DNA of 64,000 bases from Pyrocephalus nanus (lineage: Eukaryota; Chordata; Aves; Passeriformes; Tyrannidae), in NCBI GenBank assembly GCA_038380795.1, contig CM076262.1, positions 1,704,121 to 1,768,120 on the forward strand, given 5' to 3'. Position numbers and translations under genes: made by a program. Each line of letters begins with the position of its first letter. Position 1 is the first letter of the stretch. The notes below the pieces were generated by a model. The model saw only the letters and a program-made list of their open reading frames with translations. It made no database searches and had not been told where the DNA came from. Positions 13,357-27,372 of this stretch are shown in pieces.

Positions 13357-13395
13357 ATGCAGTGGGCAGTGTCTCATTCTCATTTTGGATCAGTA

Positions 13396-13957
13396 TGATG
13401 GGTTGACCCTGGCTGGATGCCAGGTGCCCATCCAGCCACTCTATCACTCACCTTCCCAGCCAGACAGGGGAGAGAGTAAGATGGAAAACAACTCTTGGGT
13501 TGGGATAAGGCAGTTTATTAAAGCAGAAGCAAAGCAAAATCTTGCACGGGCAAAAGCGAAGCGAAAGATAACACGGTTTATTCTCTGCTTCCCATCAGCA
13601 GTGATGGTCGGACACTCCCGGACAGCAGGGCCTCAGCACGTGTGATGGTTCCTCAGCAGGCAGCCATTGGAGACAATGAATGCCCCCCTTCCTGCTCCTT
13701 GCCTCAGCTTTTATATCTGGGCTGACATCGTAATGTTTGTAATATCCCTTTGGTCAGTTTGGGTCAGCTGGCCTTCTTGTGCCCCCTCCCAGGATCTTGC
13801 CCTCAACTGAGGAAGGAGTGTTCCAGTGCTGATGCTGTGCTCAGCAGTAGCCAAAACACTGGTGTGTTATCAACACCCTTCTGGCTACCAATGCAAAGCA
13901 CAGCACTGTGAGGGCTGCTGTGGGGAAATGAACTCCAGCTCAGCCAGACCCAATACA
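13396..13957 (-). mobile_element. Solo LTR of an avian endogenous retrovirus
   Basis: About 562 bp read on the minus strand, with a TG start (13957, 'TGTATTGGGTCTGGCTGAG') and a CA end (13396, '...CAACCCATCA'). On that strand a TATAAAAG box lies at 13715-13708, followed downstream by AATAAA signals at 13582-13577 and 13519-13514. This U3, TATA, polyadenylation order fixes the orientation. The GC and purine composition differs from the flanks. No gag, pol or env sequence, primer-binding site or polypurine tract is visible on either side, so it is a solo LTR left by LTR-LTR recombination. It resembles ERVL-type LTRs of birds from memory, but the family is not certain. I could not find a clear 5-bp target duplication. 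Confidence 0.75.
13708..13715 (-). promoter_or_regulatory. TATA box of the solo LTR
   Basis: TATAAAAG on the minus strand, inside the LTR and about 126 nt upstream of the first AATAAA. It is the expected core promoter of the LTR. Whether it is active is unknown. Confidence 0.55.
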
Positions 13958-16900
13958 ATCAATTAAGGATTACATTTGGAGTGTACATGCATCTGGACTG
14001 TTTCACAGTTCAGATCTGGCTGTTTGCAGGTCCATTTTCCTGCTTTGAAACAGGGTATTGGGGCTAACTTCATGGGTGCATATGGGGAAGGATCTTGGAC
14101 AAGACCTAGGAGTCTAAGTGTGCTTTGGGAATGAATTGGTGTGTAGACAGTGATAACCTCATGTCTGAATTGTAATGAAGTTTACACTGGAACTAAATAG
14201 CTTGCTTTATAAAACAAGGCCCAACTGCAATCTGAGCGAAACTAACTGTGTTGAATTTCGGTGTATATATGGTTGGGTAACATTTATCTCAGATGTGGAA
14301 ACTTTTATTTAAGAGCAGTTGGTTACATCTTCATGTAATCTTTAGCTTAAGAATCTCAGATATAGCTAAAGGCAGTAATAAAAGTCCTATTACTTAATAT
14401 ATCTGTGTTCAATGAATAAGGTTCATCTGCCTTCGGTTCAGAAAGTCGAATACATCTGTGTTCAATACCAAGGTAGTCTTTACTAGACCTACAGGTGCCA
14501 ACAAGATTATCTAGATCACTGTGCTTGTATCTATCAAGTTAACTTTTAGTATGTGGGTGTTTGTAGGAACTCTAGATATAGCAGTGGAGGTTAACAAAAA
14601 GTGGGAGGTGAAATATGAATTTTTACGGTTCTGTCATTCAGCACAGTTTGGTTCTTCTGATGTGATTTGCAGTTTGTTTTTTGGTTTGTTTTACTGTTTT
14701 TTTTTCATTTTCAAAAAACTAAAACTTGAAAAACTATTTGAGAGGACTCCTTCCCCTTAGTCCTTTGATTCTTTCCATAGAAATATGGTTGTATATACAC
14801 GAAAGAAAGAATGACACTCTCTGAGATTTGATTGATTCATTTGTGTCAGTTGTTTACAAAAGGTGATAGATGCAATATATAACTTCTGTGGGGAAATACT
14901 CCTGTAAATTTTCTTTTTCTATTGTGGTTTTCAAAGCTGTGAAAAAAATGGTGCAACACTTCCGTAACATTAAATTTGAGAAATAATTGCACTTGGCAGT
15001 TTTTGTTTGCAGCAATGCACGAAAGGCTGAAGGCTTTTGTACAGTTCAAAGAGCACATTCCACAGATCTAGCAGTTGTCGGTTGCCTGCAGGGATCATTT
15101 GAATTTTCAAGGAAAAAAAGCATCAGAGTAATGCCCAGACCATTTGGTTATGTACTTTCAGCTCTCTCTTTTTAAATTTCACCATGTATGAAAAGTTACT
15201 CAGAAATAAGCTGTATACAAATGTGGCACACCCTAATGTCTATTGAAAGACCTTGTGTCAAATCTCATTGCTTCTGTTTTGTGTAGAGATTACTATGAAA
15301 AATAAGATAACAAATGAGGAATGTCATTGTTCAAGCACATGGGACTGGTGAAAGTAGATAACAGCAAAGGGAAATCCCTTTACATGTTTGGATCCTGTAG
15401 TTATTTGTCAGCTTATTGCATTAGCCAAATTGTACAAGATACTCCATGCTACTTCACTGTAGTAGAGCCCTGGTCACAAAGGTAAAGCCTCTCATGTGGT
15501 CTGCCAAACGTGGAAAACTTGCCAGCTCCTATATCACACTGCAGCTCTGTCACTCTCCAGAAATGTGTTGATTGTCACTGTGTGTCTGTCTAAAGCTTCT
15601 GCTTATCTAACAGGAGGCGATGTGAATATTTTTACGCTATGTACCCTAATAGGATTTTTAGTGAAGTATTCCATGGTATTTCTCAGAGAGAATATTTTTT
15701 TTTTTCTATTGCTAGGTTTTATCTTTATTTGTTTTGGCTGTGGGTTGTTGCACAGCTCCAAAACTCCACAGTCCTGTTTTCTGTCATGTACAGACACAAG
15801 TTTGAAGCTAAAAAGGCTTGCTCCAAAGCATAGATGGGTTTTGTCCCATCATTTCTACTAGTTGCGTGGTTTGCATTGCTTAAATCTCTCTCCTCCCTCC
15901 CTACAAAGTGCAGTGCCTTGAGCTGAACCTGTGCTCTGACCTGTTGGCAGAGTTTTTGAGACTCCCGCCAATGCCCTTCACCTGAATCTGCATAGCTCTT
16001 CAAGATCACTTTATCATTGCCACTCTAGTCAGTTTTTTAATAGTTCAAAACCTTAAAATCCTCATACTAGCTTTAAGAATTTAGGGTAAATCTTTTATGT
16101 CCCTCTTTCACTTGCACAGTATTGCATTATGATAGCCATCATAGGCAATTCTTGCTGGAATGGTTTAATGTCACCTGTTATTGAGAAGTGATATAAAGTA
16201 CATGTAGCAAAGAATTAAGAAACAAAACCATTTGATTCTATGAATCAGGTAAGTAACTGTAAATTAAGTAACGTTAAAATACTTGTTATGACATTTCTGT
16301 CCCCTCTCTTTCTATGGAAGCATTACAGTTATTGTTTTAGTTATTTTCTTATATGATGAATATTTACTGTTTTGTTGTGCAATAATGTGTCTTACTGAAA
16401 ATTAGTGAGGCAAATGTGGGGTAAAATTACTATGATGAAAATTTCTGATTATTTCCTATGACGTGACAGTGATTTTTTTTTTATTATTTGAGATTGTGTG
16501 TATTTTCTTGGTAAGAAAGGTTTTGTTCTAATGTCAAGCATAGGTCTTATTCACTTTAAAGAATGAAGAATAATCTTGTAATGAAGTTGAAAGGATGGAA
16601 AGGCAGAACAGACTTGATGTTCTTAACATCACTGCAATAGGTAGATTGTTGGATTCACAGAGATGACCACTGCAGTTTTGAGGTAGATGCTCGAACTGCT
16701 ACACCATGGGGATGTAGCCTCCATCTGCCCTGTGAAATGTGTTTGGATGTAAAAGCTCCAGCTCCTAGAACAACAGCTACCTGATGCAGAAGCCCTTATT
16801 CCAGCCAGCTGAGATCTTAAGAGCGCTGTAGGGCACTGTCACCAAATGGAAATAACTACACAAGTTCCAGCAGTCTGTCCTCAGCTCTGCAGAAGCAAAA

Positions 16901-17600
16901 ATTACGTGTTTTTGTGAAATCAAGAAGTGGGCTGAAATCAGTAGACTAAAAATGACTTTGTAATGTTCTTCTAAATGAGAGGTTCTTTACACAGTTAAAA
17001 GTAGTTGTATTTAGAGAAGAAAAGTGAAGCACTTGTTTATCTCTAAAGAGGGAAATGGTTTGTATTTCATTACTAAGAAACCCCTTTGTCTTGGTAATGT
17101 GGCTGTTTTAATTAGTACTTTCTTCTTCAAAAATATGCTTGTATGAGTATCTCTCAGTATCAAGTAATCAAACCCAATAAAATTAGAATGATTTCAAAAA
17201 GAAAGGGTGTGATCAGTATTCCATCTTCTGAACTCAAACTCATTAGTTTCTTTTTAGGAAAAGACAAGTAGAAAGTCCTTAACAAAGTGTGTTTTGAAGT
17301 GAGGAAGTGTAGCTGCCACAGGTGGTCAGTCAGGTAGACATTTCATGAAACCAGCATCTGAGCAGGGCTTCTTGCACAAATGTAATGAGCGGGGGATTTA
17401 CCTTGAATAGCTGTTTGAAGTCATGTAATGGAAATAGTACTGGAACTTGGAATAGGAAGGTAGGACAGCAGGACATTAAGGGATTCACTTCTGAAAATAC
17501 TGGTTACTTTTTCTTAGGTAAATACCAGTTCCTTTTACTAGCCTGTTCATGCTGTGCTTTTGTCCTGGGACAAACAAATAGATTATTATTAATAATATAA
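13958..17600. other. Unique non-coding sequence
   Basis: No gene or named repeat is recognised. A 121-codon plus-strand frame at 15496-15861 overlaps a 94-codon minus-strand frame and contains T-rich hydrophobic runs. I regard both as chance. Confidence 0.5.
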
Positions 17601-17619
17601 TAACAACAACAACAACAAA
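17601..17619 (+). repeat. (AAC)n microsatellite
   Basis: About six AAC units at the end of an AAT-rich stretch. Short simple repeat. Confidence 0.7.
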
Positions 17620-20600
17620 ATAGTATCTTAATTTTGTTAACTGCCCTTTTTTTTTCTTCGATTTTTAGTCATTTCTGTGTTGTTTTCTTCAGCTCCTCAT
17701 TGCTTACTTGTTCTTCTCCCCATTTCTTGTTTACTGTACCCGAGAAGTGTGCTGTTCTAAGTTCTCTACTCTTTCATCCTTCTCCTGCTTTTATCTGGCT
17801 CCCTACTGGAAACATGAGCATTACTCTGCTCTCTTTCCCTGGGCTGGAGTTTCTCATTTCTCCATCCTCCTTCTGGCAATTTGCATTAACTTCTGTAGGA
17901 TGCAAGCTTTCCATTTAGAAAATAAATTTATTTTACTTTCAATATCTTAGGTACAGAAAACCTTAGAAATATGGAATGTGAAAAAAAAAAAAAAAGTAAC
18001 GCTATCTGTCTGGGCTTGCTAAAGACAGTCACACTGCCATGGACACAGATTTGTGTGGTGCCTCTGAACCCTGAAGCTGTCCCACTATGCATGTTTGCTT
18101 GCTTTCTAGTGTCATGTTTCCACTTTCTTACATCTTCCCTCAACATCTCATTCATCCTCAGTCCATTTCATGCACAGCTTACATTCACAGAAGCTGTACT
18201 GAGCTGTACCTGCTGCTGCAGTTACTCTCTCGTTTCTTCTCTTCACATCTAAACTCAGCGTTTCTGAGGATACGACTACTCTAGGTTTTCTTCCTACAGA
18301 GCTATCACAGATATTTTGCTGCATTCCTTTCTCTCAGCTGCAGTTAGGGTGTTTTAAAAATAAGACTCTGAACCACATTTCTATTAATACTCATCTTAGG
18401 CACCCTCTATAAATTTTGTCCTATTTTGTTTTGTGAAATTTTACACTGTTCCAGAGCATTTTCCAGCATTTTTTTGTGTTCAGCATCTCTTTGATGCATA
18501 TTTCATTACTTATAATGAATGTAAAAAGTTTTCATTTAAGGATTTCTCTAGAGTCCTTCAGGAAATGCTGTTTATTGAAGTTGTAAATTGTTAGGAAAAG
18601 AATTGCAAAAATGTGAGAAAAAAACCTTTTTTCTGACCTATTTGTTTCTGAAAGTGATAGTCTTGGTATTTGTGATATTGCAATATTATTATATTGCACA
18701 CTAGTAAAAGATAATTTTAGATTTGTATATGCAATTGTATGTACGCTGAGAAAACTTCTGAAGTTTAAAACCAGAATGATATATAGCCATATTTGGAAAG
18801 ATATTCAGTAAGATACAACATGCTCATACCAGGGCCCTAGCTAGGTGTATATGAAAAATGAATATTCTATCCTGTATCACTTCTAAGTGCACAGTCCTAG
18901 TATTTGTAAACTGGTAAATGGTTTTGTGTGTGTGTGAATGCTTTATGTAGTTTATTTGCTGTATTAGTTGAAAAAAGTATGCTGAATTAAATTTCTAAAA
19001 AGTTTTTTGCTTATTGAACTGACCTTGCATGCTGGCTCTCTGATCCAGGGCAATCCACCCTAAGGATATTATATAAAGTTACAGTGGTCTTAAAATTAGA
19101 GTCACTTCTTCAGAAATAATCCTATCAGGAATACACTTCACGTATTGTTTCACTGTAAGTACATCTCTTCTTGGGCCTTGTATTATTTTGGGGTCCAACT
19201 AATGGAACATGAGAGATTAGCTGTGTGAAGAATGAAGAATTAATTTCTTTATAGTTTATGAAGTAATTCATCTGCCGTAGTTCAATTAGTCTCCTCAGTC
19301 ATCTGAAATGAAAAACACTTGTTCATTAGGCTTGCAAAAAACCCTGTAAAAATCTCCCAGCATATTGCAACACACAGTTACTGTATGTGTGCAAACAGCA
19401 CACATAACTTAATTGCACTGTGTGGGACATCTCTGTTTTCTAATGGATTCATGTGATTAAATTTTACATTTTAAGGCAACCTTTTCTATGGGAGCTAAAG
19501 TTTTAAGTTTAAAGGTACTGCCTATGGACAAGATGTCAAGCAGTTTGAAAGTTGTGCTGTTATCTGTCTGCAGTGTTCTGCTTTGCAAGCCTTCCAACTA
19601 AGGAGAGGTAAATGGACCTGTAAGTTTTAGAACAAAACAATATTCAGAAGAATCTCTGGTGGCACAGATGTTAATAGGTGTGATTTTCAGCTTGAGGATT
19701 TTAATGTGTGGGTGTTTTTTAAAATTATTTTTTAATTGTTAATGTACAATAGTTTCTTTATCCTCATTTTCGTCACAGTGGAAAAAACTGACCAAGGTAA
19801 TGTGTACAACTTCAATATAAATCTTCGAATACTGAGATAGGGAAATGAACAAAACAGTTTAAACCTTATTTATATTAAATTAAATTAAACAAATTTAAAC
19901 CTTATTTTATAGTAATTTTGTTGAAAGTGTGGTTAATTTTTACAAATCAAAAAGCTTGAAAAAATATGACTGAAGAAACCCAGTGTGTTTTCTGTAAATG
20001 ATTATGGTGCTCATTCAGCCTTTCAAATTGCATGACATTTCAGTAAAACAAGGACAACCGGTTGATCTTACATCCTTCAGATTTGAAAAGGAAATTTTAT
20101 AATTAGGGGAAGAGGTTATGTTACCTGCCTGGTTTACAGAGTGCTATGGAATGCATAAACAAAAAGTTGCATTAATGATCGGTTTTCAGCACAGTAGGGA
20201 ATTAACAGTGGGTGGTGCAAAATGGCAACACATGCTGAGAGGGATCTTGGGCTACTTCTACTCATTGAAATTTTTCCTACCGAGTAATGACATGTAGGTT
20301 TTATTTTTGTTCTGTTCACGTAAAATGTTTGTTCAATATGTTTTGTAATATCCAGAAAGAAAGAAAGAAAAAGATTATGTATGTTTTGGCAAATATTCCC
20401 ACAAGCATTAGAATATATTTAAATAAAGTGATATTATGCCTTTGGTTTGAGTAGCTCTTTTAGTCTGATTACTTCTTCTCACGGAAAATATTTCAGAAAC
20501 AGAAAAGGTCCAGAAAAGCCCACTAAAAATTATTGGAGGCATGGAAATGATTTCATATGATTAGAGATTAAAAAAATTAGTACTGAGAGCAGAAAAAAAA

Positions 20601-20706
20601 AAAAAGATTACATGGTAAGCGGTATACAAAATGATAAATAATATGGAGAGGTAATATTTGAAAATCTTGTTTACTTTTTCTAGTGAAATCAGGAAGCAGG
20701 AGATAG
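17620..20706. other. Unique AT-rich non-coding sequence
   Basis: Contains a poly-A run (about 17980-17994), a short GAAA run (about 20355-20374) and a small local duplication in which a TTTAAACCTTATTT motif appears at about 19858 and again at about 19893. No gene is recognised. Confidence 0.55.
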
Positions 20707-20736
20707 ACAAATAAATAAATAAGCAAATAAATAAAA
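20707..20736 (+). repeat. (AAAT)n microsatellite
   Basis: Tetranucleotide AAAT units with one interruption (AAGC). Short simple repeat. Confidence 0.75.
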
Positions 20737-23700
20737 CAGAGATGGAAATAAATCAATACCTTTAAATGCAGGCTGTGTATGTCACAAAACTTTTAATGGC
20801 TTTGGGATGTTACTTGTTTAGAGAGGAAATTGGGGTAACGGTAGTACATATTGAAATTAATAGTTAACAGTGCTGTAAGTTAGGTTATAGAAATAATAAT
20901 AAAAAAATCACAATGTATATAATACATAATGTTCAAAAGAGAATATCAGCCTTGAACTGTCTTTGTTCTTCCTATCTTACAAGTTACATTTCTTCCAACT
21001 TTTCTGTAGCATGTCTGTCTTTTCTGAGGAAAAAAAAATATTTCCACTATAGTAAGAGTGCATTTATTAGAAGTTTCTAATGAGATGATAACATTAATAG
21101 TAAATTAATTGTGTTTTATGAAGTCCAGTTAATCTGTTGGTTTTCTTTAACTGCTTGCCATACACTGCTTCTGACTGCAAAACAGGCAGCTGTAAGCTTT
21201 ATTAACCCTTCAGAAAATCTTAATAATCTTTATAATGAAATTGAAAACCAAATAAAGTAGACAGACAAATTCCTTGAATTTTAATACAATTACTAATTAA
21301 GGGATTTGATATTTTCAGTAGGAATGCATTTTATTCGTTGCTTTGCTTATGCTGTATAAATAGCTCCATAAGAAATATTTGGTATTGCATTGCTTTGTAT
21401 TTGTTTTCATATCATTAAAATGACTAAAACAGGAAAATTGTTTAATGTTATTGTATATAATTGAAGCAGGCTTTAAAAATGGATCTTGTGTATTTACCTA
21501 TTTCTTGGGGGGAAAAAAAAAGTTTTCTAACTTTCTATCTTTTTTAAATTAATTTCTTACTTCTTAGTTCCATTTTTTTGATTTATTATATTCAAGTATT
21601 TTTCTCTAGTAGTTGCTATTCCTTTCTCATAACTGAATGTCTTTTCTTTATACTGGCTTTTTAAATCCTTTTGCATTGCCTTTTGCCATTCTTTCTTTAA
21701 TCTTTTCCCTTCTGTTTAATTTTTAAATCCATTGCCCTTTATCTTTTTTCAGTCTTTTTAGCTGCTCTCCTCTTCTCTCCTTTGATTCTCTCTTAAACAT
21801 TACTGCTTCTTAACATTGTGTTCTTTATTGATTTTTCTTTCTTTTTGTTTTTTATCCTTTTAAAATTTTTCTAAAGTTCTTTACTATGGCATCACAGAAG
21901 GAAAAATTGATACAAATGTTACCAGTGGAATTAGAAACAAATAAACACAGAAAGGATTCAGGTATGTTCAAGGGAAAGATGAAACGTTTCTCTGTTTACT
22001 GAAAATAAAAACGCTATTTACTTTTTAGTGGGCATTGAAACATTTTACCTGAGTCTTTTTTCCCCTGATACCACATCCTGTGTTTCAAATGGAAAGCAAT
22101 AATCTTTTCAGTATTCTATGGTACTATGTGCTAGATGTGTTTTTGACTTTCTCCATCCTGACACGCTTTTCTTGCGTAGAAGTCTCCACAAGCTTTGTCT
22201 TTTGCTTTACAATTCATCTTTGTATTTGAATTTTTTTTTAATGCATCATTTAGAAAACAGCAGATCTCTCTGTAGTCTTTTATTGACTGTTTTTTAATTG
22301 TTTACATTAGAGAAAAAAAGATTTAATAGCTGAATACAAGAATTCGCTTAAATTAATTTAAACGACTACCATAGACATTCCTCAGAGTAGCGAGTAAATA
22401 TGTAATTAAGTTATTTACTCTATAGTTAGTTAGTAGTTACTTAATAACTTATGCATTTTTAACAAGGACACTTTTCATTTGATGTAAATAATAATGGTCT
22501 TCTGCAGATCTGTTACAAACTTATTTTTTAATTTTTAAAGTACTCTGCATTATCTGTCACATGAATGGAGAATGAAACTTGTATGTAGGAACATTATGAG
22601 AATCTGGGAAAATTAATTACTGCAGAATACATTATGTCACAATTTAAATACATTTTTGCACGATTCTCCTATGAAGTTTTTTGTATAGATTAGTATACCA
22701 TGGTGGTGGTGTTAGGATTATACAACTTTCTAAATAAAATTTCTGTGCTGCCATAATACTTTAACAGGAGAAGTTTGCCAAAGAAAAGGTTTAATTACTG
22801 TCTCCATATTTCTCCAGTGTCCTAAATTTGTGCACCTATGAGCAGGACTTACTGAACCATTGTTCAAATCTGTGAGGATTTGGGCAATGGAAATGAATTT
22901 AAATATTGGTGTAAAAAAGAAATTTGGATTTCACCAGGAGTGTATAAAAGCCACTGAGAATAAGAAATCAGCTCTACATTACAGAAACTGCTATGCAAGT
23001 GCATTTGGGGGTTTTCTCTGTCTTTAATAAAATAATACCAATAGGAAAATAAAACATTCCAAAAAGAAAATTGGGAGTTTCAAATAAAAAAACAGCCAAA
23101 ATGGAAAAATTTTCGGACATGTCAAACTTTCAGTACTCCTGCACTGAAAAGGCAGCTGAAAAGCCCAGTATGAGATAGTTTGCTGCCTGGGACAGGCATC
23201 AGAGTCTATGTGCTTTCTCTAATCATTTAACCTTATGTAGGATATCATCATCTGACAATGGGGTGTGTTTCTGACATTTATGAAGTACTGCCAAGCTGCC
23301 AGAGCTGTTGGTGTGGCGTGGTGCGTGTCTGTGTACACTGGCATGTGAGTGTGGGGCTCTGCTTCCAGCTGCCACAGGAGAGAACTACAAGAAGTGCCCT
23401 TTTGGCAGTGGTGTCTGTGTCCTTGGGCGTTCAAGATAAATGACATTTGACTCAAATCCAGTAGTAGAAGTGGTGGACTGGTTTTGATATTTATATCCCT
23501 GAGATTGTGTTATCCTATCTGATTTTAAAACATTACGTGAAATAATGAAGAAGGAAGTGGAGATGATAAAGGTCTGCCCATGAAAGCTCACTTGTTAACT
23601 ACTTTTGTGTATTTTTCCTGTCCAGGTTGTGGCTGCTACAATAACTTTTCCAGTTATTGAGAACACTATAGAATCTGCAAAGACATAGTGGCAGATGCTG

Positions 23701-26700
23701 CAGATGTTGCTTCTTCTTCAGTGGAAAATACTGAAAACTTATTTTAGAGGAATTTAGTGTTTGTTGTTGACTTTTTACTCTGAATTTGTTCTCTGGAAAA
23801 TGGTCAACCAGTCTAAAATAATTTGAAAGGCAGTCAAAAACTTCACTTAACAGGTTACTAAGCAACAAAGCACGTTTTTGTTTTGCCTTAAGCCTTTTAT
23901 TGCTAGTATTTTCAAGAAAACAGAAAGCAATCATGTTGGCTGTAAGCAAAAGGTGTTTATGAGCAAAATTTCAATTGCAAATTATTTAAAAGGCAGTCAG
24001 TACTGCCTGGTAATACATACTAACTAACAGGTTGGACATTTCGTATTGACAGCAGTCACACACTTGAAAGAGAGTATGTACAGGCAGAAGAGCAGAATTT
24101 GCTGTTCCACAGCAGTAGGCATGTGAGCAAGCAGAGGTGTGCTCTCTGCCCTGAGCTATGTGCAGATGGGGGCTGGACTTAATTTCTTTGGAGTTTTGCT
24201 TCCACCAGTGTGATGGAGTCAATAGCGAGCACTACTTATTTTACCTTCCTAGCCTGATTAACAAAAGCAAATCACCAGAAAAACTTCATGGCACAAAAGA
24301 GAAACCCACCAAAGCCCTCAGCATTTAACTATGTTAGTGCTATTTGAGCTGTGCATCAGATTTTTTCTTGAAGATGGTTTTCCTGTGCAGTATTCCTACA
24401 CCATATGAAGAAAACCTTTTCCAGATATTAAGAGAATGGGTTTCAATAGCAGGTGAGAATGGGGACTGAATGGTCACATATAAATTAAGATTGGCCTTTT
24501 GTGCTAGTGGAGAGAGGAAGAAACGGTTCCTTCCTGGTCTGGAGTTGGATATGGAGGGAGAAGAGCAGGGAGGATGGAAAGAGTGTCAGTGCTATGCAAG
24601 GGGAAAGGAATATGATCTGCTCTGCATTAGGAGAAGTCCCTGCTTATACACTTTCCTCTAGTATTACCTGTGTTTGAGCACAAAGTACACTGCTTGCTGA
24701 GTCAAAATATGTCAGAAAGCCTGTAGTCCACATATGAAACTGGACTGTACCTTTTATATTGTAAATTTTTTAGGAAGGGTGGTCTTTTATATAAATTTAC
24801 ACTTTAAATATGCCAGGCATTGAAGATGGAAGATCTTATGTTTTAGGGACTGTTTTGTATGTGTTCCATAGAGGCATAGAACTTGTACTTCATTTCACAT
24901 CCCCCATATAAATAATACTTCATAAAGTGCTAATTGGTTTGCTGCTGCAAATCTTTTTGTGAATTTTCTTATGCTTGCTTTTCAAGTGTATTTATTGGTA
25001 CTGATTATTTGGTGAGAAGAAGAAAATATTTCCTGTCTCTAACCAGCTGAACAGACACCTCTGTTTCTGAAGTGAGTTGTTTTTCAGTTGAGCTTTAGGT
25101 TTTTTTGATTTAATGAGTTTATTCTTGTTTCCAGACCTGAAGGTTGATGTGAAATCTTTTCACAGTTTTCAAGTATAACAGTTGTTTGATTTTTTTTTCT
25201 CCAAGCAGCACTGTAGCACTACCTCTTAAAGAATTTTATTTCCCGTTCTGAAACTATTTTTAATTGAAAGAAAAACCAAGGGATGACTGAAAAATTGAAG
25301 GTTTTTTGGTGATTTAAGTTCTTCCAGTGGAGCCTTATATATGTAAATGCAGGTATACATGTTTGCAAGCATGTAGTGTGCAATTTCAATTCCTGAAATA
25401 TTTTCTGACTGTACTCTATGGTGTTCTGAGAACAGCAAAGAAACAAGAATGATACTGTGTAAGCCAGAAGAAAAAAATTCAGAGAATTTTGGTACATGCT
25501 TCTCTTTGGGACAAAGGCGAGACTTTTCATGAGTCCCTTGTAGTTATTTATGTTCTACAGAAAAAGCTTTATAGAATTCTGCATGAAAACTATGTTTTAA
25601 TTGTGTTTCTATAATATAAATTGGTTCAAATGATCATACACCAGTTTTAAAGACGGAAATTGAGATCTATTTTTGCTGGTCATTGACAGCATAACTTCTG
25701 GACTCACCACCATGACAGAATCAAGTGACAGAGTGGATGTTTTACCTTGTTAATACTCCTGAGTGTTAATTTATTAATATCCTTCTATTCCATCTGATTT
25801 TTTCTTACCCTGCTTAATGCAGTAAACATATGTAATTAATTTCTCCACATGACTAGCATTTTTATCATGTAGCATAAATCCTGTCATTGCTTTTTCAAAA
25901 GCACTTAAAAAATATTAAGTAATCGTGAGGGTTATTGCTAATTGCATGGGCTTTAATTTGTCACTTTAAATGTTCTAATTATTTCTTCATGAGCTTATCA
26001 GCAAACTCCTAAATAGGACCTCACTGCAAATTAGGCCCTTGGGCCAGGTTATTTATTTTGACCCAGACTTCAATTCAGTATTATGATTAAAAATAAGTAA
26101 AGAATAAATACACTTTAATAATGTTCTTTAAAACTGGAAAAGTAAAAATCTAAGCAAGATGTAAGAGCAACTATCACATGTTTTTATATTAACGGAAGTA
26201 CTGACCCATCTTTTTGAAGCTGTGAATGCTACAACTATACTTATACAGTAAGTTGAATATTGAAAACAGTTGTTCTTGAGCATTTTTTAAAAAGTTTTTG
26301 CTAAGTATGGCAAATGAAACCATATGAAACTAACTGGCCTTACTTCAAACTTGTATTGAAAGACTGAGAACAGTTTGTCTGAAGTTCAGTTTGTTCAGTA
26401 AAAATGTTGCAGAGGCAGAGGAGAATTGAAAGCAGTTATAAAGTATTTCTGTTCACAGTGTGGCTTGGCAGGTCTTTCCCTTTTCAGCATACCAGGCTGG
26501 ACTTGGGTTATCCATCATCCCACTTGTTATTTATACAAAACATTATCTCTATAAAATATATCAGTCTGCATCAGACACTGCTCAGATGAGAAGAGCTTCC
26601 AATTTGTAATACTTTCAACGTGCTGTAAATACAACAAAAACCCATGTGTTAGAACCAATAGAATATGGATTTCGTAATGATCAGGGGCTTCACTGAGCAA

Positions 26701-27180
26701 TAAGACAGACATAAGGCATCATTCAGTCAGTGCTACTTCCCTGCGGCCTTCAAGTGAAGGAGTAAAACAGGGATGCCTACATGAAAGAATGCTGTGCTTA
26801 GCTTTAGTCAAAACTACTCCATTGGAGAAATACAGAGTGAGGAATAATTATCTGAATAGCAGTTCCTTAGAAAAAGATTTTAGAATTGCAGGTAATCCCA
26901 ACCAAAGATGAGAAACTGATGTGATACTGTTGCAAAAAGTGCAAACATTGAATAATGAAAATCAAGTGTGGTATAGAAGACATATGGAACTTTCTTTCAA
27001 CAATGTCCAGGTTTAATATATTCACTGGGCACTTAAAAAAAGATGGGGATGAACTAGAGACTCTGGTAGAAGAATAATGACAGTTATAGAAAAATTGATA
27101 GCTTTAAGAAGAGGAGAATTAAAGAGGCAAGATAAATCTTCAAATGCATTAGAAAGCTGCTGCAGTGTTGTTCACCTTAC
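20737..27180. other. Unique AT-rich non-coding sequence
   Basis: No gene, RNA or transposon is recognised. The densely AT-rich stretches with homeodomain-like ATTA cores at about 21060-21450 and 25800-26070 could be conserved non-coding DNA, which cannot be decided without alignment. Small open frames on both strands are chance. Confidence 0.5.
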
Positions 27181-27372
27181 TCCAGGTGGCTAAAACAAGA
27201 AATACTGGATTTAAATTACAGTGAAATAGGTTAAAGTTAGACATTAGGAGTACTTTTGGAGTGGGATGATAGCAAAATATTGGGATAGATGCTCTGGTGA
27301 GACTGTGAGTGTTTCATAGTTGTCAGCCTTTAAGGACTCCCTGGCATGGGCAACTGATCCTATTCTGGAACA
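27181..27372 (+). mobile_element. Heavily decayed CR1 fragment (tentative)
   Basis: The order of short matches resembles the CR1 3' region: 'aaagttagacattaggagta', then 'attgggatagatgctctggt', then 'cctttaaggactccctgg' and 'catgggcaac'. In CR1 the corresponding segments lie upstream of the 3' UTR. Divergence is high and no terminal repeats are seen, so the call rests on motif order only. Confidence 0.4.

Noticed and set aside
15496..15861. 121-codon plus-strand frame
   Set aside because: It has no family resemblance, contains T-rich hydrophobic runs, and overlaps two minus-strand frames.
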